From JACCZZ01 sp044227805 (lineage in GTDB: Bacteria; Bacteroidota; Bacteroidia; Chitinophagales; UBA10324), in the NCBI GenBank assembly GCA_044227805.1, contig JBGAWA010000014.1, positions 1 through 48,872 of the forward strand: a stretch of DNA of 48,872 nucleotides. Reading direction: 5' to 3'. The notes below the pieces were generated by a model. The model was not told the DNA's origin. It saw nothing but the letters and a program-made list of their open reading frames with translations, and ran no database searches. The position numbers and the translations under genes were made by a program. Position 1 is the first letter of the stretch; every line of letters starts with the position of its first letter. Positions 1-9,900 of the stretch are shown piece after piece.

Positions 1-461
1 ATCAGAATTTCCAGCGCTACACGATTTCCGATACCTGCACAGGAAGGTGTCCAGGACGTACCTCCGTCCGTTGACTTCCAGATACCATAATCACGATAGC
101 CGTAATAATTCGCATCACCTGTTCCGAGATATAAGACCTGGTCGTTTGGGTAATCAATGCAGATAGACGCGGTGGAAAGTCCATAAGGAAGATTGTCGGT
201 TCCTGTTTGGGTCCACGTTGTTCCATTGTTAGTGCTTATATACAATCCACCGGAAGCAGATGCGGCATATATGATCTGCGAATTCGTTGGATGAAACTTG
301 ACCTGGCTGACACGGCCGATACCATTGATCTGTCCGCTGATGTCAGGTGGGAAATTGACCGGCCCGGTGTTGGACCAGGAAGCATTAATTTGAGAAAATG
401 AGAGTTGTACAAAAAAAAATAAAAGAAATACTGCGATGATGATTGTAATATTAATTTTCAT
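1..461 (-). CDS. Secreted Asp-box beta-propeller protein (VPS10/sortilin-like), 5' part only
   Basis: The gene starts at an ATG at 461 and runs off the window edge, so only about 153 N-terminal residues are visible. Residues 1-24 form a signal peptide (Lys, then a run of Ile/Val/Leu/Phe, ending in SFSQ). The rest shows Asp-box repeats of the sortilin/VPS10 kind: 'SGGLYISTNNGTTWT' and 'DYGIWKSTDGGTSWTP', each preceded by a 'FHPTNSQIIYAAS'-type strand. In Bacteroidota such proteins are usually large T9SS cargos, but the C-terminus that would show a sorting domain lies outside the window. It lies 60 bp downstream of a small exported protein on the same strand and is probably cotranscribed with it. 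The intact 1158-residue protein at 6931-10407 has the same propeller type. Confidence 0.8.
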   Translation of the reverse strand, partial: MKINITIIIAVFLLFFFVQLSFSQINASWSNTGPVNFPPDISGQINGIGRVSQVKFHPTNSQIIYAASASGGLYISTNNGTTWTQTGTDNLPYGLSTASICIDYPNDQVLYLGTGDANYYGYRDYGIWKSTDGGTSWTPSCAGIGNRVALEIL

Positions 462-521
462 GATGTTAAGAGGGAAAGAGGATGAACTGATTATTGCTAC
501 TCTTCAAATCCGAATATAAAA

Positions 522-953
522 CTACCGGCGGCGTTGTTCATACCATATCTGCAACCTTTCATCGGAAGACAGAATACGCCCATCACTCTGCACATAAGGT
601 TCAACTGATCGTTTCCAATGTTCAAAATATTTTACGTCATACGCATATTGCTGCAGTTCCTGTTGTTCACGCAATTCGCGTTTGTTCAGTTTTTGCCGGT
701 GTTCATTGGCCGCATCGGCACCGCTTCCCATTAACTCCTCTTCTTCAAGGACAGGTTTTTCCCGGTTTCTCCAAAATGCCTCATACGCTTCCAAAGCATC
801 AAAATAATTCACTGCAGGATCGCGCATCATATTGATCCAGTACGGGTATTTTTCGTAGTCGGATTTCACCTTTGCGGCAGTGGAACCTTTTTTATCGCTG
901 TAAAGATTCTGTGCCGCAACACTTCCTGCCATAGTAAGCAACAGGCACAACAC
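522..953 (-). CDS. Small exported protein related to the N-terminal domain of the large propeller protein
   Basis: This is a 143-residue frame if it starts at the GTG at 953. The leader (LCLLLTMAGSVAAQN) is a signal-peptide core and cleavage site. The natural start may be the ATG at 983: from there the frame reads Met-Lys-Tyr, then a TAG stop at 972-974, then Phe-His-Phe-Tyr-Thr-Ile-Val into the same hydrophobic core. The mature part has 'YPYWINMM', then 'YFDALEAYEAFW', a charged Glu/Lys linker (about residues 68-95) and 'YFEHWKRSVEPYVQSDGRI'. The same pattern occurs at residues 30-95 of the protein at 6931-10407 ('LPGWVKMM', 'VFAIDSAYASYF', 'WYTTWRRQVSSYLDENGFI'). No known function was recognised. 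Its position just upstream of a propeller gene suggests the two products work together. Confidence 0.6.
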   Translation of the reverse strand: MLCLLLTMAGSVAAQNLYSDKKGSTAAKVKSDYEKYPYWINMMRDPAVNYFDALEAYEAFWRNREKPVLEEEELMGSGADAANEHRQKLNKRELREQQELQQYAYDVKYFEHWKRSVEPYVQSDGRILSSDERLQIWYEQRRR

Positions 954-1100
954 GATAGTGTAGAAATGAAACTAATATTTCATAAAGAGGAATTTTGCAG
1001 CCAAAGTATTGAATATTTCGGCTTCTGAAAATAGCCGAACAGCGAAAAGCTTACTTTTCTACTCCTATACTTGAATGACTAAAATGGAAGATATTATTGG

Positions 1101-1976
1101 CTATGCAAGAGCGAATTGATTGCCTATCGTTTCAGCAATTTTTTCCATTTGCCACAGCGGTGTAGAGGTTGCACCACAGATTCCAACAGTTTCAGCACCA
1201 TCAAACCATTCCCGCTGCAATTCAGACTCCTCTGAAACAAAATATGATTTTGGATTCACCGATCTGCATACGTTGAAGAGCACTTTACCATTCGAACTTT
1301 TCTTGCCTCCCACGAAAACAATTACCTCGTGCTGGAGAGCAAACTTTTGCAATTGTGGTTCACGGTTGGAGACCTGCCGGCAGATGGTATCATTGAATTT
1401 CACTTCCTTATTTCCCGCTGCATCAGCCCGCTGTTCAATCAGGCTGCTGAAATGATAGAATTTCTCAGTGCTCTTTGTAGTTTGTGAAAAGAAGGCAATT
1501 GGTTTTGAATAATCAAGTTTGTCGAGGTCCTCTTCTGTAGTTACCACAATGCCCTGTTGATCGATTTGTCCCATTAATCCATTTACTTCCGCATGGCCGG
1601 GAATTCCATAAATTACCAGTTGAGCATCTTTACCTGCCATCTTATCATAGGAAAGCTTAACGCGATTTTGCAATTTTAAAACTACGGGACATGATGCATC
1701 CAGCAATTCAATATTATTCTCCATGGCTGTAATGTAGGTTTGGGGAGGTTCACCATGCGCCCGGATGAGGACGGTACAATCATGTAATTTCCGCAAGTCT
1801 TCATGATTGATAATTTTTAGCCCTTTGGCAGTCAGCCGTTTTACTTCAAGGTCGTTATGAACGATGTCGCCCAGACAATATAATGGTATACCCGCATCAA
1901 GCGCATCTTCCGCCATCTGTATGGCATACACAACTCCGAAACAAAATCCACTGTTCTGATCTATCGTAACTGTCAT
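1101..1976 (-). CDS. ispH: 4-hydroxy-3-methylbut-2-enyl diphosphate reductase
   Basis: IspH (LytB) is the last enzyme of the MEP pathway. It reduces HMBPP to IPP and DMAPP using a 4Fe-4S cluster in the cytoplasm. The 291-residue protein has the three cluster cysteines in family positions: C12 in 'GFCFG', C96 in 'DASCPVV' and C199 in 'DTICRQVSNRE'. The catalytic glutamate is E130 in 'GHAEVNG', and 'SQTTKS' (about 164-169) is the usual substrate-binding stretch. The length is slightly short of the ~310 of E. coli but typical of Bacteroidota. It follows cmk by 23 bp on the same strand, and porQ-cmk-ispH looks like one transcription unit. Confidence 0.96.
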   Translation of the reverse strand: MTVTIDQNSGFCFGVVYAIQMAEDALDAGIPLYCLGDIVHNDLEVKRLTAKGLKIINHEDLRKLHDCTVLIRAHGEPPQTYITAMENNIELLDASCPVVLKLQNRVKLSYDKMAGKDAQLVIYGIPGHAEVNGLMGQIDQQGIVVTTEEDLDKLDYSKPIAFFSQTTKSTEKFYHFSSLIEQRADAAGNKEVKFNDTICRQVSNREPQLQKFALQHEVIVFVGGKKSSNGKVLFNVCRSVNPKSYFVSEESELQREWFDGAETVGICGATSTPLWQMEKIAETIGNQFALA

Positions 1977-1999
1977 GTCGCAAAATTAATGTTTGTGGT

Positions 2000-2686
2000 T
2001 CACGCAGCTGATACAATTTTTTCCTTCGCCAACCTTAGCACTAATTCAAATTGCTCTTGTTCGGTCAGTAACGTATTATCAATCTCCACCGCATCTGCCG
2101 CTTTTTTCAGTGGTGAACTTCTCCTCGTGCTGTCGAGCAAATCGCGACCGGAAAGGTTTTGGGAAACCTGAGATTTTGTTACCTCCATTCCTTTATTCTT
2201 CATCTCATTATACCTGCGTTCGCTCCTCACCTTTTCATCTGCGGTCATAAAAATCTTTAGCTCCGCCTCCGGAAATACAACCGTTCCTATGTCGCGGCCA
2301 TCCATCACAATTCCTCTATTTTTTCCGTATTCCCTAAGCTTAGAAACAATAAAAGTTCTGACCTCCGGAATGCTACTCACTACGCTGACCAGGTCGGCTA
2401 TCATGAGGCCTCTTATCTCAGCCTCCACATTTCTACCATTGAGAACTACATGCGATTCATTTTGTTCAAAATCATATTGAAAATCGATGTTGATATTCTT
2501 AAATGATTCCAGCAACTCGGGGATCTGTTTTAGATCGGTGGCGTTTTGATGAAAGTAAACCGTGATGGCACGATAGAAGGCACCGGAATCAACATAGTTG
2601 TATTGGAGAGCTGCCGCTAAATGTTTTGCCAGGGTGCTTTTTCCGCTTGATGAGGGACCATCTATCGCTATAATTATCGGATGCAT
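2000..2686 (-). CDS. cmk: (d)CMP kinase
   Basis: Cytidylate kinase phosphorylates CMP and dCMP with ATP in pyrimidine nucleotide recycling. The 228-residue protein has the P-loop 'GPSSSGKS' at residues 10-17, the 'YVDSGAFYRA' CMP-binding motif near residue 30, the 'MDGRDIGTVVFPEA' motif in the middle, and the Arg-rich lid 'EKVRSERRYNEM'. Start and length match the family. It lies between porQ (74 bp upstream) and ispH (23 bp downstream), and a porQ-cmk neighbourhood is common in Bacteroidota. Confidence 0.96.
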   Translation of the reverse strand: MHPIIIAIDGPSSSGKSTLAKHLAAALQYNYVDSGAFYRAITVYFHQNATDLKQIPELLESFKNINIDFQYDFEQNESHVVLNGRNVEAEIRGLMIADLVSVVSSIPEVRTFIVSKLREYGKNRGIVMDGRDIGTVVFPEAELKIFMTADEKVRSERRYNEMKNKGMEVTKSQVSQNLSGRDLLDSTRRSSPLKKAADAVEIDNTLLTEQEQFELVLRLAKEKIVSAA

Positions 2687-2760
2687 GGCGGCAAAATACG
2701 GAGAATGCAGGCAGACTGCTGTACGCAGCCGCTTAAAATTAGCAACAGCGCGGGGAATCG

Positions 2761-3828
2761 CTACATCCTTTTTCCGAATAGTTCGTCTAGATTCACGCCT
2801 AGTGTGAGGTGATTCACACCGCCCGCTACATTGTAGATTGCTCTGCCATAGCTGAAATTGAAGCGATTGATGCGAACACCGGCACCGAAACTGAAACCGG
2901 AAAGTCCTTTGCGCAGTTCAACTGCCAGTTCCTGCCTCCGCTGATGATTGTAAGCAATACTGACACGGAAGTTTTTCCCGAAATTGATTTCTGTACCAAT
3001 AATAGTGTGCAGAAAAAAATTGTCAACGATATAATTTTTCTCCTTGGTCTGTTGTGAAGAATCGATGAGAATTGCGCCCTGATCAGTTTGATTTGGATCA
3101 TTATAGCGCAAATCCCAGCGATAAAGATCATGCAACACCAATGAAAAAAGAAACGGGGTATGCGATAATCTTTTTGAAAGGCCCGCTTGAATGTCAAATG
3201 GTAAAGGTTCTTTGCCTGAACCAGTATAAGGTTGAAATTGTGTGCCTACATTTTTGAACAAGATGGTAGCTGTAAATCCCTGGGCAGAATCATGATAAGC
3301 CCCTGCAACAGTCAGCGCCATCCCGTTAGAGTGATACGATTCAAAGCTGGAGGTGATATACGTGAGATTAGCGCCATAGGAAAAACGCCGGATATATTCA
3401 CGACCGGCACCAATAGTAATGGCATATTCAGCACCATCAAACTGGCCGGTGGCATTCCCAATCGGATCAGTTGCAGTGAACTTGCCATAGTTCACAAACT
3501 GAATGCCTCCATTAAAGGTCGTTTTCCACTTTGGAATGGTTCGAACATAACCGGCGTAGCCTCTTTTGATGTCGCTGATGTAGTCGACATAATTAAGGGA
3601 GAGCCGGTTATTCATGGTCGGATTCAGCATGGCCGGATTCTGGTAAGCGATGGATAGGTCATCATCATAAACGGAGATAAAAGTTCCTCCCATAGAAGTG
3701 ATGCGGGCCGACGGCGCTTCATTCATAAACAGGAATACTTCCTTGCCACCGTTTTGCGCAGCGGAAGGTAGTGTCATTCCCAAATAACAAATACCAGTAA
3801 GGATTGTAAGTATAAGATGTTTATTCAC
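2761..3828 (-). CDS. porQ: Type IX secretion system protein PorQ
   Basis: The 355-residue protein has a signal peptide (residues 1-24, ending 'PSAAQ'). It is followed by the PorQ/PorV start pattern 'FLFMNEAPSARITSMGGTFISVYDDDLSIAYQNPAML', in which NPA-x-L marks the outer-membrane barrel family. Alternating beta-strand sequence runs to the end ('NHLTLGVNLDELFGKRM'). PorQ is an accessory outer-membrane component of the T9SS in Porphyromonas and Flavobacterium. Adjacency to cmk supports PorQ rather than PorV. Several T9SS cargos lie in this window, but none is directly beside porQ. A possible -7 box (TATTTTTG) lies about 108 bp upstream of the start. Confidence 0.88.
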   Translation of the reverse strand: MNKHLILTILTGICYLGMTLPSAAQNGGKEVFLFMNEAPSARITSMGGTFISVYDDDLSIAYQNPAMLNPTMNNRLSLNYVDYISDIKRGYAGYVRTIPKWKTTFNGGIQFVNYGKFTATDPIGNATGQFDGAEYAITIGAGREYIRRFSYGANLTYITSSFESYHSNGMALTVAGAYHDSAQGFTATILFKNVGTQFQPYTGSGKEPLPFDIQAGLSKRLSHTPFLFSLVLHDLYRWDLRYNDPNQTDQGAILIDSSQQTKEKNYIVDNFFLHTIIGTEINFGKNFRVSIAYNHQRRQELAVELRKGLSGFSFGAGVRINRFNFSYGRAIYNVAGGVNHLTLGVNLDELFGKRM

Positions 3829-3935
3829 AAATGAACGCTTTCATTAATTTCCAGCCTCTGAAACAAGACAGTGATGCATCACCCTTTAAAAACTCCGTGT
3901 TAAACGGTCAGCCAACAGCATTATTTTGAAGCCGT

Positions 3936-3951
3936 CAAAAATATACTTTTG
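3936..3951. promoter_or_regulatory. Abutting divergent -7 boxes between porQ and folC
   Basis: The Bacteroidota -7 consensus is TANNTTTG. On the plus strand TACTTTTG occupies 3944-3951, 17 nt before the folC ATG. On the minus strand TATTTTTG occupies 3943-3936, about 108 nt before porQ. The two boxes touch end to end, so only one RNA polymerase could occupy them at a time. A clear -33 TTTG at the usual spacing was not found for either (TTTG at 3925-3928 is 15 nt from the plus-strand box). This is a motif match only. Confidence 0.35.
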
Positions 3952-3968
3952 CTGAAGATCGTGCAAAA

Positions 3969-5252
3969 ATGAATTATGCAGAGACCATAGCATTTCTTTA
4001 TTCACAACTGCCCATGTATTCACGCATTGGCAAGGCAGCTTATAAAAGCGACTTAATTAATACGCAGAGATTGTGCGCCTTATTGGACCATCCGGAGAAT
4101 ACGTTCAGGAGCATCCATATTGCCGGAACAAATGGTAAAGGATCTACCAGCCACATGCTTGCAGCCATACTGCAGCAGCATGGCTACAAGACAGGGCTGT
4201 ACACTTCACCGCATCTGCGCGATTTTCGCGAAAGAATCCGGATTAACGGGCAAATGATACCCGAAAATGAAGTAGTAGACTTTGTCGGTAAATACCATGC
4301 GCAACTGATAGAAATAGGATGTTCATTTTTTGAGTGGTCGGTCGGTCTTGCCTTTGATTATTTCAGAAAAGAAAAAGTGGATATCGCCGTCATCGAAACC
4401 GGACTGGGAGGAAGGCTGGATTCCACGAATGTTATCACCCCAATACTATCCATCATTACCAATATCAGTTACGATCACATTGATCTATTGGGTGACACAT
4501 TGCAGAAAATAGCCAATGAAAAGTCAGGGATTATAAAGTATTTGGTACCTGTCGTAATCGGTGAGCATGGCAATGAAACAGATCCTGTATTTATCGGAGC
4601 GTCCGAACTGCAAAATGCACCCATCAGTTTCGCCGGAGATAAATGGGTTGTAAAGCGGGCCTTGTACAACGCCAAAACGCTTTCGTTAACGATAGCATAC
4701 AGTGATTCGGAAGAATGGGATCTTGAACTCGACCTGCAAGGCCAATACCAGGAGAAAAATATTCTTACTGTTCTGGAAGCGCAAAGGATCCTGTCTGCAA
4801 CCGGTTTTAATCTTACAAAACAAAACTGCATAGCTGCTTTACGTTCTGTAAAATTACTCACCGGGTTGGCCGGAAGGTGGGATGTTCTTTCCATCTCCCC
4901 TATCATAATTGTTGATGTTGCGCACAATGAAGCAGGAATTTCTCATTCCATGGATCAGTTAAAGAACCATACTTATCAGACATTACATATTGTGCTGGGA
5001 TTTGTGCGTGAAAAGGAACTGAACAAAATATTAGCCCTTTTTCCGGATCATGCAATTTATTACTTCTGCAAACCTGATATACCAAGAGGGCTGGAAGCAG
5101 AAACGCTGCAAATAGCAGCCAGCGCGTTTGGGTTAAATGGAAAAGTATACCCCTCCGTAGCAGCCGCCTTCCAGGCAGCCAAAAGCGTTGCATCTGCAAA
5201 TGATTTGATTTATGCCGGAGGAAGCACCTTCGTGGTAGCAGAAATAATATAA
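3969..5252 (+). CDS. folC: Bifunctional folylpolyglutamate/dihydrofolate synthase
   Basis: FolC ligates L-glutamate to dihydropteroate and polyglutamylates folates, using ATP, in the cytoplasm. The 427-residue protein has the Mur-ligase-like P-loop 'GTNGKGST' at residues 53-60, 'YTSPHLRDFRERIRING' (folate/ATP binding), 'IETGLGGRLDSTN' (the omega-loop region), 'NISYDHIDLLG' and the C-terminal-domain motif 'VDVAHNEAG'. All are in family order and the length is typical. It stands alone on the plus strand, diverges from porQ and converges with the protease gene at 5301-6554. A TACTTTTG -7 box lies 17 nt upstream of the ATG. Confidence 0.95.
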   Translation: MNYAETIAFLYSQLPMYSRIGKAAYKSDLINTQRLCALLDHPENTFRSIHIAGTNGKGSTSHMLAAILQQHGYKTGLYTSPHLRDFRERIRINGQMIPENEVVDFVGKYHAQLIEIGCSFFEWSVGLAFDYFRKEKVDIAVIETGLGGRLDSTNVITPILSIITNISYDHIDLLGDTLQKIANEKSGIIKYLVPVVIGEHGNETDPVFIGASELQNAPISFAGDKWVVKRALYNAKTLSLTIAYSDSEEWDLELDLQGQYQEKNILTVLEAQRILSATGFNLTKQNCIAALRSVKLLTGLAGRWDVLSISPIIIVDVAHNEAGISHSMDQLKNHTYQTLHIVLGFVREKELNKILALFPDHAIYYFCKPDIPRGLEAETLQIAASAFGLNGKVYPSVAAAFQAAKSVASANDLIYAGGSTFVVAEII

Positions 5253-5277
5253 ACGCACCTTCGTCGCATAAGCCTAT

Positions 5278-5303
5278 TGATCAGATCTTCGTTAGATCTG
5301 TCA
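5278..5303. terminator. Possible bidirectional hairpin terminator between folC and the protease gene
   Basis: TGA(T)CAGATCT pairs with AGATCTGTCA across a five-base loop, giving a 10-bp stem with one bulged T. The right arm includes the stop codon of the convergent gene at 5301. There is no T-tract on either side, so it may act only as an RNA-stabilising stem. Confidence 0.35.
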
Positions 5304-6554
5304 GATCAGGTCATGCATTCTTAGCAAAATATACCTGAATTCCTCTCCACGAATAATTTTCAACATGATACTCTTTGCGTTGGGATCACTGAACAAGTGG
5401 TCAACGTTGCCAAGCTCCATATTTTTTACCGGCAGAAAATTAATCTCCACCAGCTCATCATCTGGCTGAATGCCTGCTTCGTCAGCCGGGGAATTGGGCT
5501 TAACCTGAAATACTATAAATCGGTTGTAATTATCTCCACCTCCCACCACCTCCATACCGACACGATCATATTCAAAGGGTTCTTTAAATTTTGAATTGGG
5601 TTTCAGGTATATTTTTCTGCCTTCATAGTCAAAGACCACTGAAAACCGTTTTAGGATATAGTTTCCAATACTGCCATTGCGTTTACCGGATTCGGCCTTG
5701 CTCCCCCAATTATCAAAATCGGGAAATGAAGTGACTACGCCAGAAAAAGAAAAATTACCCATTGTCAGCTGATTCGTTCGGGCTAAACTTCCATGGATGA
5801 TACCATTTAGTCCGAGCCCGAGTTGTGTATAAAGATGTCGTTTCGGAACCGCGAGGCGACTATCGGAATTGCTTTGCAGCGATAAAGGAAAACCGGCGCC
5901 GGTGTCAATCAACAAATCAAGCGGGATGTCTGCAGTGTCGGATAAATTACACGTTGCTTTGATAAATGGTTTGTTGGAACGCAGCTCAATGGGCAGCGTC
6001 TGATATTTTCTGCCCGGTTTAAACTGACTACTCTCGAAAACGGTCAGGATTTTTTCTCCGTAATTTATTTTTACGGTGAAGCTGGCAAAAAATTCATAGC
6101 CGATGATGCCCGTAATCTTTACGCCAAGATAGGTGGAAAGGAAAAATGGATCATCTTCAAATACCACACCGGTCAATGGAAGGCTTTCCAGTCCTGGCAT
6201 CGTTACATTCACATCGCTGACCGTAAATGCCTTCACTCCATCCTTTTCGCCTAATCCGCTGATAATAATTTCCTTACCGGTCTTCAATCTTAGCACATCC
6301 TTTATGGCCGGATCAGTAATCGTCAGTACTCCTACTCCTGTGTCAAGCACAAAATTATAAGGTCCTTTTCCATTTAGTTTAACAGGAACAACAATCAGGT
6401 TGCGATAGAATTTATAGGCAATGGCGGCGCGATGCTGATTCCTCGTGAAATGGAAATACGGTTGTGCCATGGCATTTGACGCAAGCATAGCCATGGTTAC
6501 AAGGCATAAACAAAATGATCGGCTGATGCGCAGTAAACTTTCTTTCATCGTCAA
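5301..6554 (-). CDS. Exported retropepsin-like aspartyl protease with PDZ domain
   Basis: The 417-residue protein begins Met-Thr-Met-Lys, so the start could be either ATG. A signal peptide covers residues 1-30 ('MLASNAMAQ'). Two retropepsin-like halves follow, each with its own catalytic motif: 'VLDTGVG' (D71) and 'LIDTGAG' (D217). The second half continues with 'GSIGNYILKRFSVVFDYEGRKIYLKPN'. A PDZ domain spans roughly residues 335-417 ('VFQVKPNSPADEAGIQPDDELVEINFLPVKNM'). Aspartyl protease plus PDZ is a recurring envelope protein family in Bacteroidota with unknown substrates. Having both aspartates in one chain suggests a pseudo-dimeric active site that does not need homodimerisation (inference). 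It is monocistronic by spacing. Confidence 0.85.
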   Translation of the reverse strand: MTMKESLLRISRSFCLCLVTMAMLASNAMAQPYFHFTRNQHRAAIAYKFYRNLIVVPVKLNGKGPYNFVLDTGVGVLTITDPAIKDVLRLKTGKEIIISGLGEKDGVKAFTVSDVNVTMPGLESLPLTGVVFEDDPFFLSTYLGVKITGIIGYEFFASFTVKINYGEKILTVFESSQFKPGRKYQTLPIELRSNKPFIKATCNLSDTADIPLDLLIDTGAGFPLSLQSNSDSRLAVPKRHLYTQLGLGLNGIIHGSLARTNQLTMGNFSFSGVVTSFPDFDNWGSKAESGKRNGSIGNYILKRFSVVFDYEGRKIYLKPNSKFKEPFEYDRVGMEVVGGGDNYNRFIVFQVKPNSPADEAGIQPDDELVEINFLPVKNMELGNVDHLFSDPNAKSIMLKIIRGEEFRYILLRMHDLI

Positions 6555-6876
6555 GAAGGCAGCTTACAACAGATTTACCAAGTAGACGAAAACATGGGGT
6601 CCACAGTTGGCTGCATGCCAAATTAGGAGGATTCTTGCAAGTAGCTATGCTAAAATTTAAACTGACCATCTGTTAGAATCAGGTTCTGAATTAATCATGA
6701 TCTTTCCAAGATACTAATACTATAGATAAAGGCCTGCGGTTGCCAAGGATCAGGTCATTGAATTTTAAAGTCAAATGTGTTACACAAATCATGACCGATG
6801 CTGTATCAGCGAAAAAACAGATGCCATTTTGAAATACAAAATTTGTGATACTGTAAGGAAGATATAACGAGTTAAC
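6555..6876. other. Intergenic region without a recognised gene
   Basis: This region separates two divergent genes. It has no credible coding frame, tRNA or strong hairpin. It must hold the promoter of the minus-strand protease gene, but no exact TANNTTTG box was found for it. The plus-strand promoter of the next gene is listed separately. Confidence 0.5.
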
Positions 6877-6905
6877 TTTCCATCTTATAATCCTTCCTAC
6901 CTTTG
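6877..6905 (+). promoter_or_regulatory. Predicted Bacteroidota-type promoter of the large T9SS cargo gene
   Basis: A perfect -7 box TACCTTTG lies at 6898-6905, with a T-rich -33 element (ACTTTC around 6875-6880) 18-19 nt upstream. It implies a transcript with a short leader of about 18-20 nt before the ATG at 6931. The -33 box is imperfect; the -7 match is exact. Confidence 0.55.
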
Positions 6906-6930
6906 CGTAGCATTTTCAATTAAAACATCT

Positions 6931-9900
6931 ATGAACAAACACACTTTTATCACCGGAATTTTATGCTTGTTTTTTATACAGGTTTCAGCACAGTTTAGTT
7001 ATCCGAAAATTAATGCTGACGATCCGGGTTTGCCCGGCTGGGTAAAAATGATGTATGAAGGCAAAGAAAGTGTATTCGCCATAGACAGTGCCTATGCATC
7101 TTACTTTGAAGGTCATGAACCCCATAATGACATCTATGCGCGCTGGTACACCACGTGGCGCAGGCAGGTTAGTTCATACCTTGATGAAAATGGCTTTATT
7201 AAGTATCCATCTGAATGGGAGGTTAATAATCAATTAAGAATCCGCAGCGAGCTATTTTCAAACGTACGCAGTACATGGACACATGCAGGTCCGGATATTC
7301 ATTATTCCACCAAAACCAACGAAAACAGCTTGTTTGAACCCATTTCGGAACAAGCCAACATTTACGGAATAGACCGCTCTCAAAGTAATCCCGATATCCT
7401 GATTGCCGGGAGCGAAAGTGGTGGCATCTATAAATCTGTTGATGCTGGCGAATCATGGACAATGGTAACGCCTGGCCTCCTCATCTTTACATCGAGAGCC
7501 GTACGCATACACCCCACGAATGAAAATGAAATGATGTTTGCCGGCGGCGGCAAATTGTACAAAACAACCGATGGCGGGCAAACCTGGAATCCTATTGGCG
7601 ATCCTGCTTTTCAATCATTAAATTTCACAGCCGACGATTTGATTTATAATCCTGGCGATCCAAACATCATCTTCATCGGAACCAACAAAGGAATGTTCCG
7701 CACTACGGACGGCGGTCAAAACTGGACAGAGATATTACCTGAATATTGTATGTCTGTTAATATTAAACCCAATGATCCTTCGGTAATCTATGCTTTACAA
7801 TACGATCCTGCAACTAAAATTTCCTATTTCTATAAATCAGTCAACAACGGGGCAACTTTCACCAAATTCAGCAATGGGTGGTTTGAAGTGCCTGCGGCAG
7901 ATGCCGGTAAAATAGAAAGTTATGGTGGCAGAATAGCAGTTACGGAAGCGAATCCTGAAAAAGTGTATGTATTGCTGGTGGGAAACAGCCAATCGAATGC
8001 GCAACTGCAATTGGGCGGATTTATTGGAACCTATGTCAGTAATAATGCGGGTGAACAATGGACGAACCCTCACATCCTGATCGGCGCTCCCTATGATTTC
8101 GAGACGCACCCATGCCTGATGGATTTTGATGGCCATTCAGCTGACTATAACCAAATTTATTATAACACTTTTATTATCGCCTCGCACCTAGATGAAAACA
8201 GGATACTGATCGGTGGATTAAACATGTGGCGGTCTGATGACGGAGCAGTATCCTATCAGGGAGTTGGCGGCTACATTGGAGGACTGCCATTGATGCATGT
8301 TGACATACAGACTATTCGGAACTACAAAACATCCGATACTACTGAAGAGGTGTGGTGGAGCAGTGACGGAGGCGTAAATCATTCGACTGATTTTCTTGAA
8401 ACACATGTTTCAAAATGCAACGGCATCTATGCCACCGAACTCTGGGGCTTTGATCAGGGCTGGAATGAGGATATGATGGTAGGCGGCCGTTATCACAATG
8501 GTAATATGGGTTTTGCAGAAGGATTTCCTGATGGCGAATTTCTTGCTCTCGGCGGTGGTGAGGCTGCTACCGGATATGTGAACTACAGCTATGAACGCAA
8601 AGCTAATTTCTCTGATATTGGAACCGTCATTCTGCCCGGTGAAATTGATGGCTTTGCCAAATATGGGGGTGCCAGCGGCCAACCAAACGAAAGTTACTAC
8701 CAGGGAGAGAGCTCCCGCATCATCTTTGACTGGAACAATTATCACATTGCCTATATGGGCAAAGACAATAAGTTGTGCAAAAGTACAGACGGCGGATCAG
8801 GCTTTTTTGTTGATCATACATTTGGCACCAATACCAGCCAGCGTGTTCTCTGGATAGAACAAAGCCGTGTCAATACCAATATCATGTATGTCCAGCAAAT
8901 GCAATCATCAAAAAGCATCATTTGGAAAACTACTGATGGGGGTCTCAACTGGTCGCAGGTTGTTTTACCCCTGACCAATCAGAAGTATCTCAACTTTACA
9001 CTGAGTGGCACCAATGAAGATGAATGGTGGCTGGCATTTACCAATGGCCCTAACAGTTCTAAAATTTATCATACAATAAATGGCGGTTCAACCTGGACCA
9101 ACCTAACTACGCCTGCTCTCGACAATATGAATATCTGGTCCCTTACGCATCAGTTTGGAACCAACGGCGGGGTCTATCTTGCCATGAAGCAAGGAATTGT
9201 TTTTTACCGGAATAATCTCATGCCCGACTGGACAGTGCATGGAAGTGGTTTGCCATCCATTTCAGAACCATTGAAGATTGTTCCTTACTACAAAGGAAAT
9301 AAAATACGGCTGGCAACCTGGCATGTTGGTGTATGGGAAAATGATTTGTTTGAACCATCTGACCTTATCGCCGATTTCGCGGTCGGTAACCAAACCATTT
9401 ATTGCTCCGGCGATACCATCTATTTTACTGATCACTCGGTTGCTTCATCATCGGCATCCTTTCATTGGGTCATCAATGGGGCCAACCCTTCTGTGGCTAC
9501 GGTAAAGAATCCCACCTCTGTTTTTTCAATGCCCGGCACTTACGATGTTACATTGACGGTCACTGACAACGGCGTCTCCGATACAATCACAAAATCAATT
9601 GTGATTGACGGTGTAAATGTTGAACCGCTACCCATTGCGGAGGGATTTGAGCAGGGTCAGTTTAATCCTGACTGGCTGCTTACACAATGGGGCATTATTG
9701 ATAATGTTGGGGCTTATGGGCTTAGTACTCATTGCATGTACTACGATAATTATGACGCTGATTTGCAAGGCGCTTTCGCAGATGTTCAAACAGCCAAATA
9801 TAACCTGTCTGGTCTGGCTGATGTACGCCTTACTTTTGATGTGGCTTATGTTCCATATGGCTATCCGTACGTTGATTCGCTTGCTGTGTTGGCCTCCACC

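Noticed and set aside
2826..3197. Alternative minus-strand frame of 123 codons within porQ
   Set aside because: It overlaps porQ in a shifted frame and porQ shows full family conservation across the same bases.
6577..6930. Possible riboswitch or small RNA upstream of the large T9SS cargo
   Set aside because: The predicted promoter leaves only about 20 nt of leader, and no conserved RNA motif was recognised in the region.
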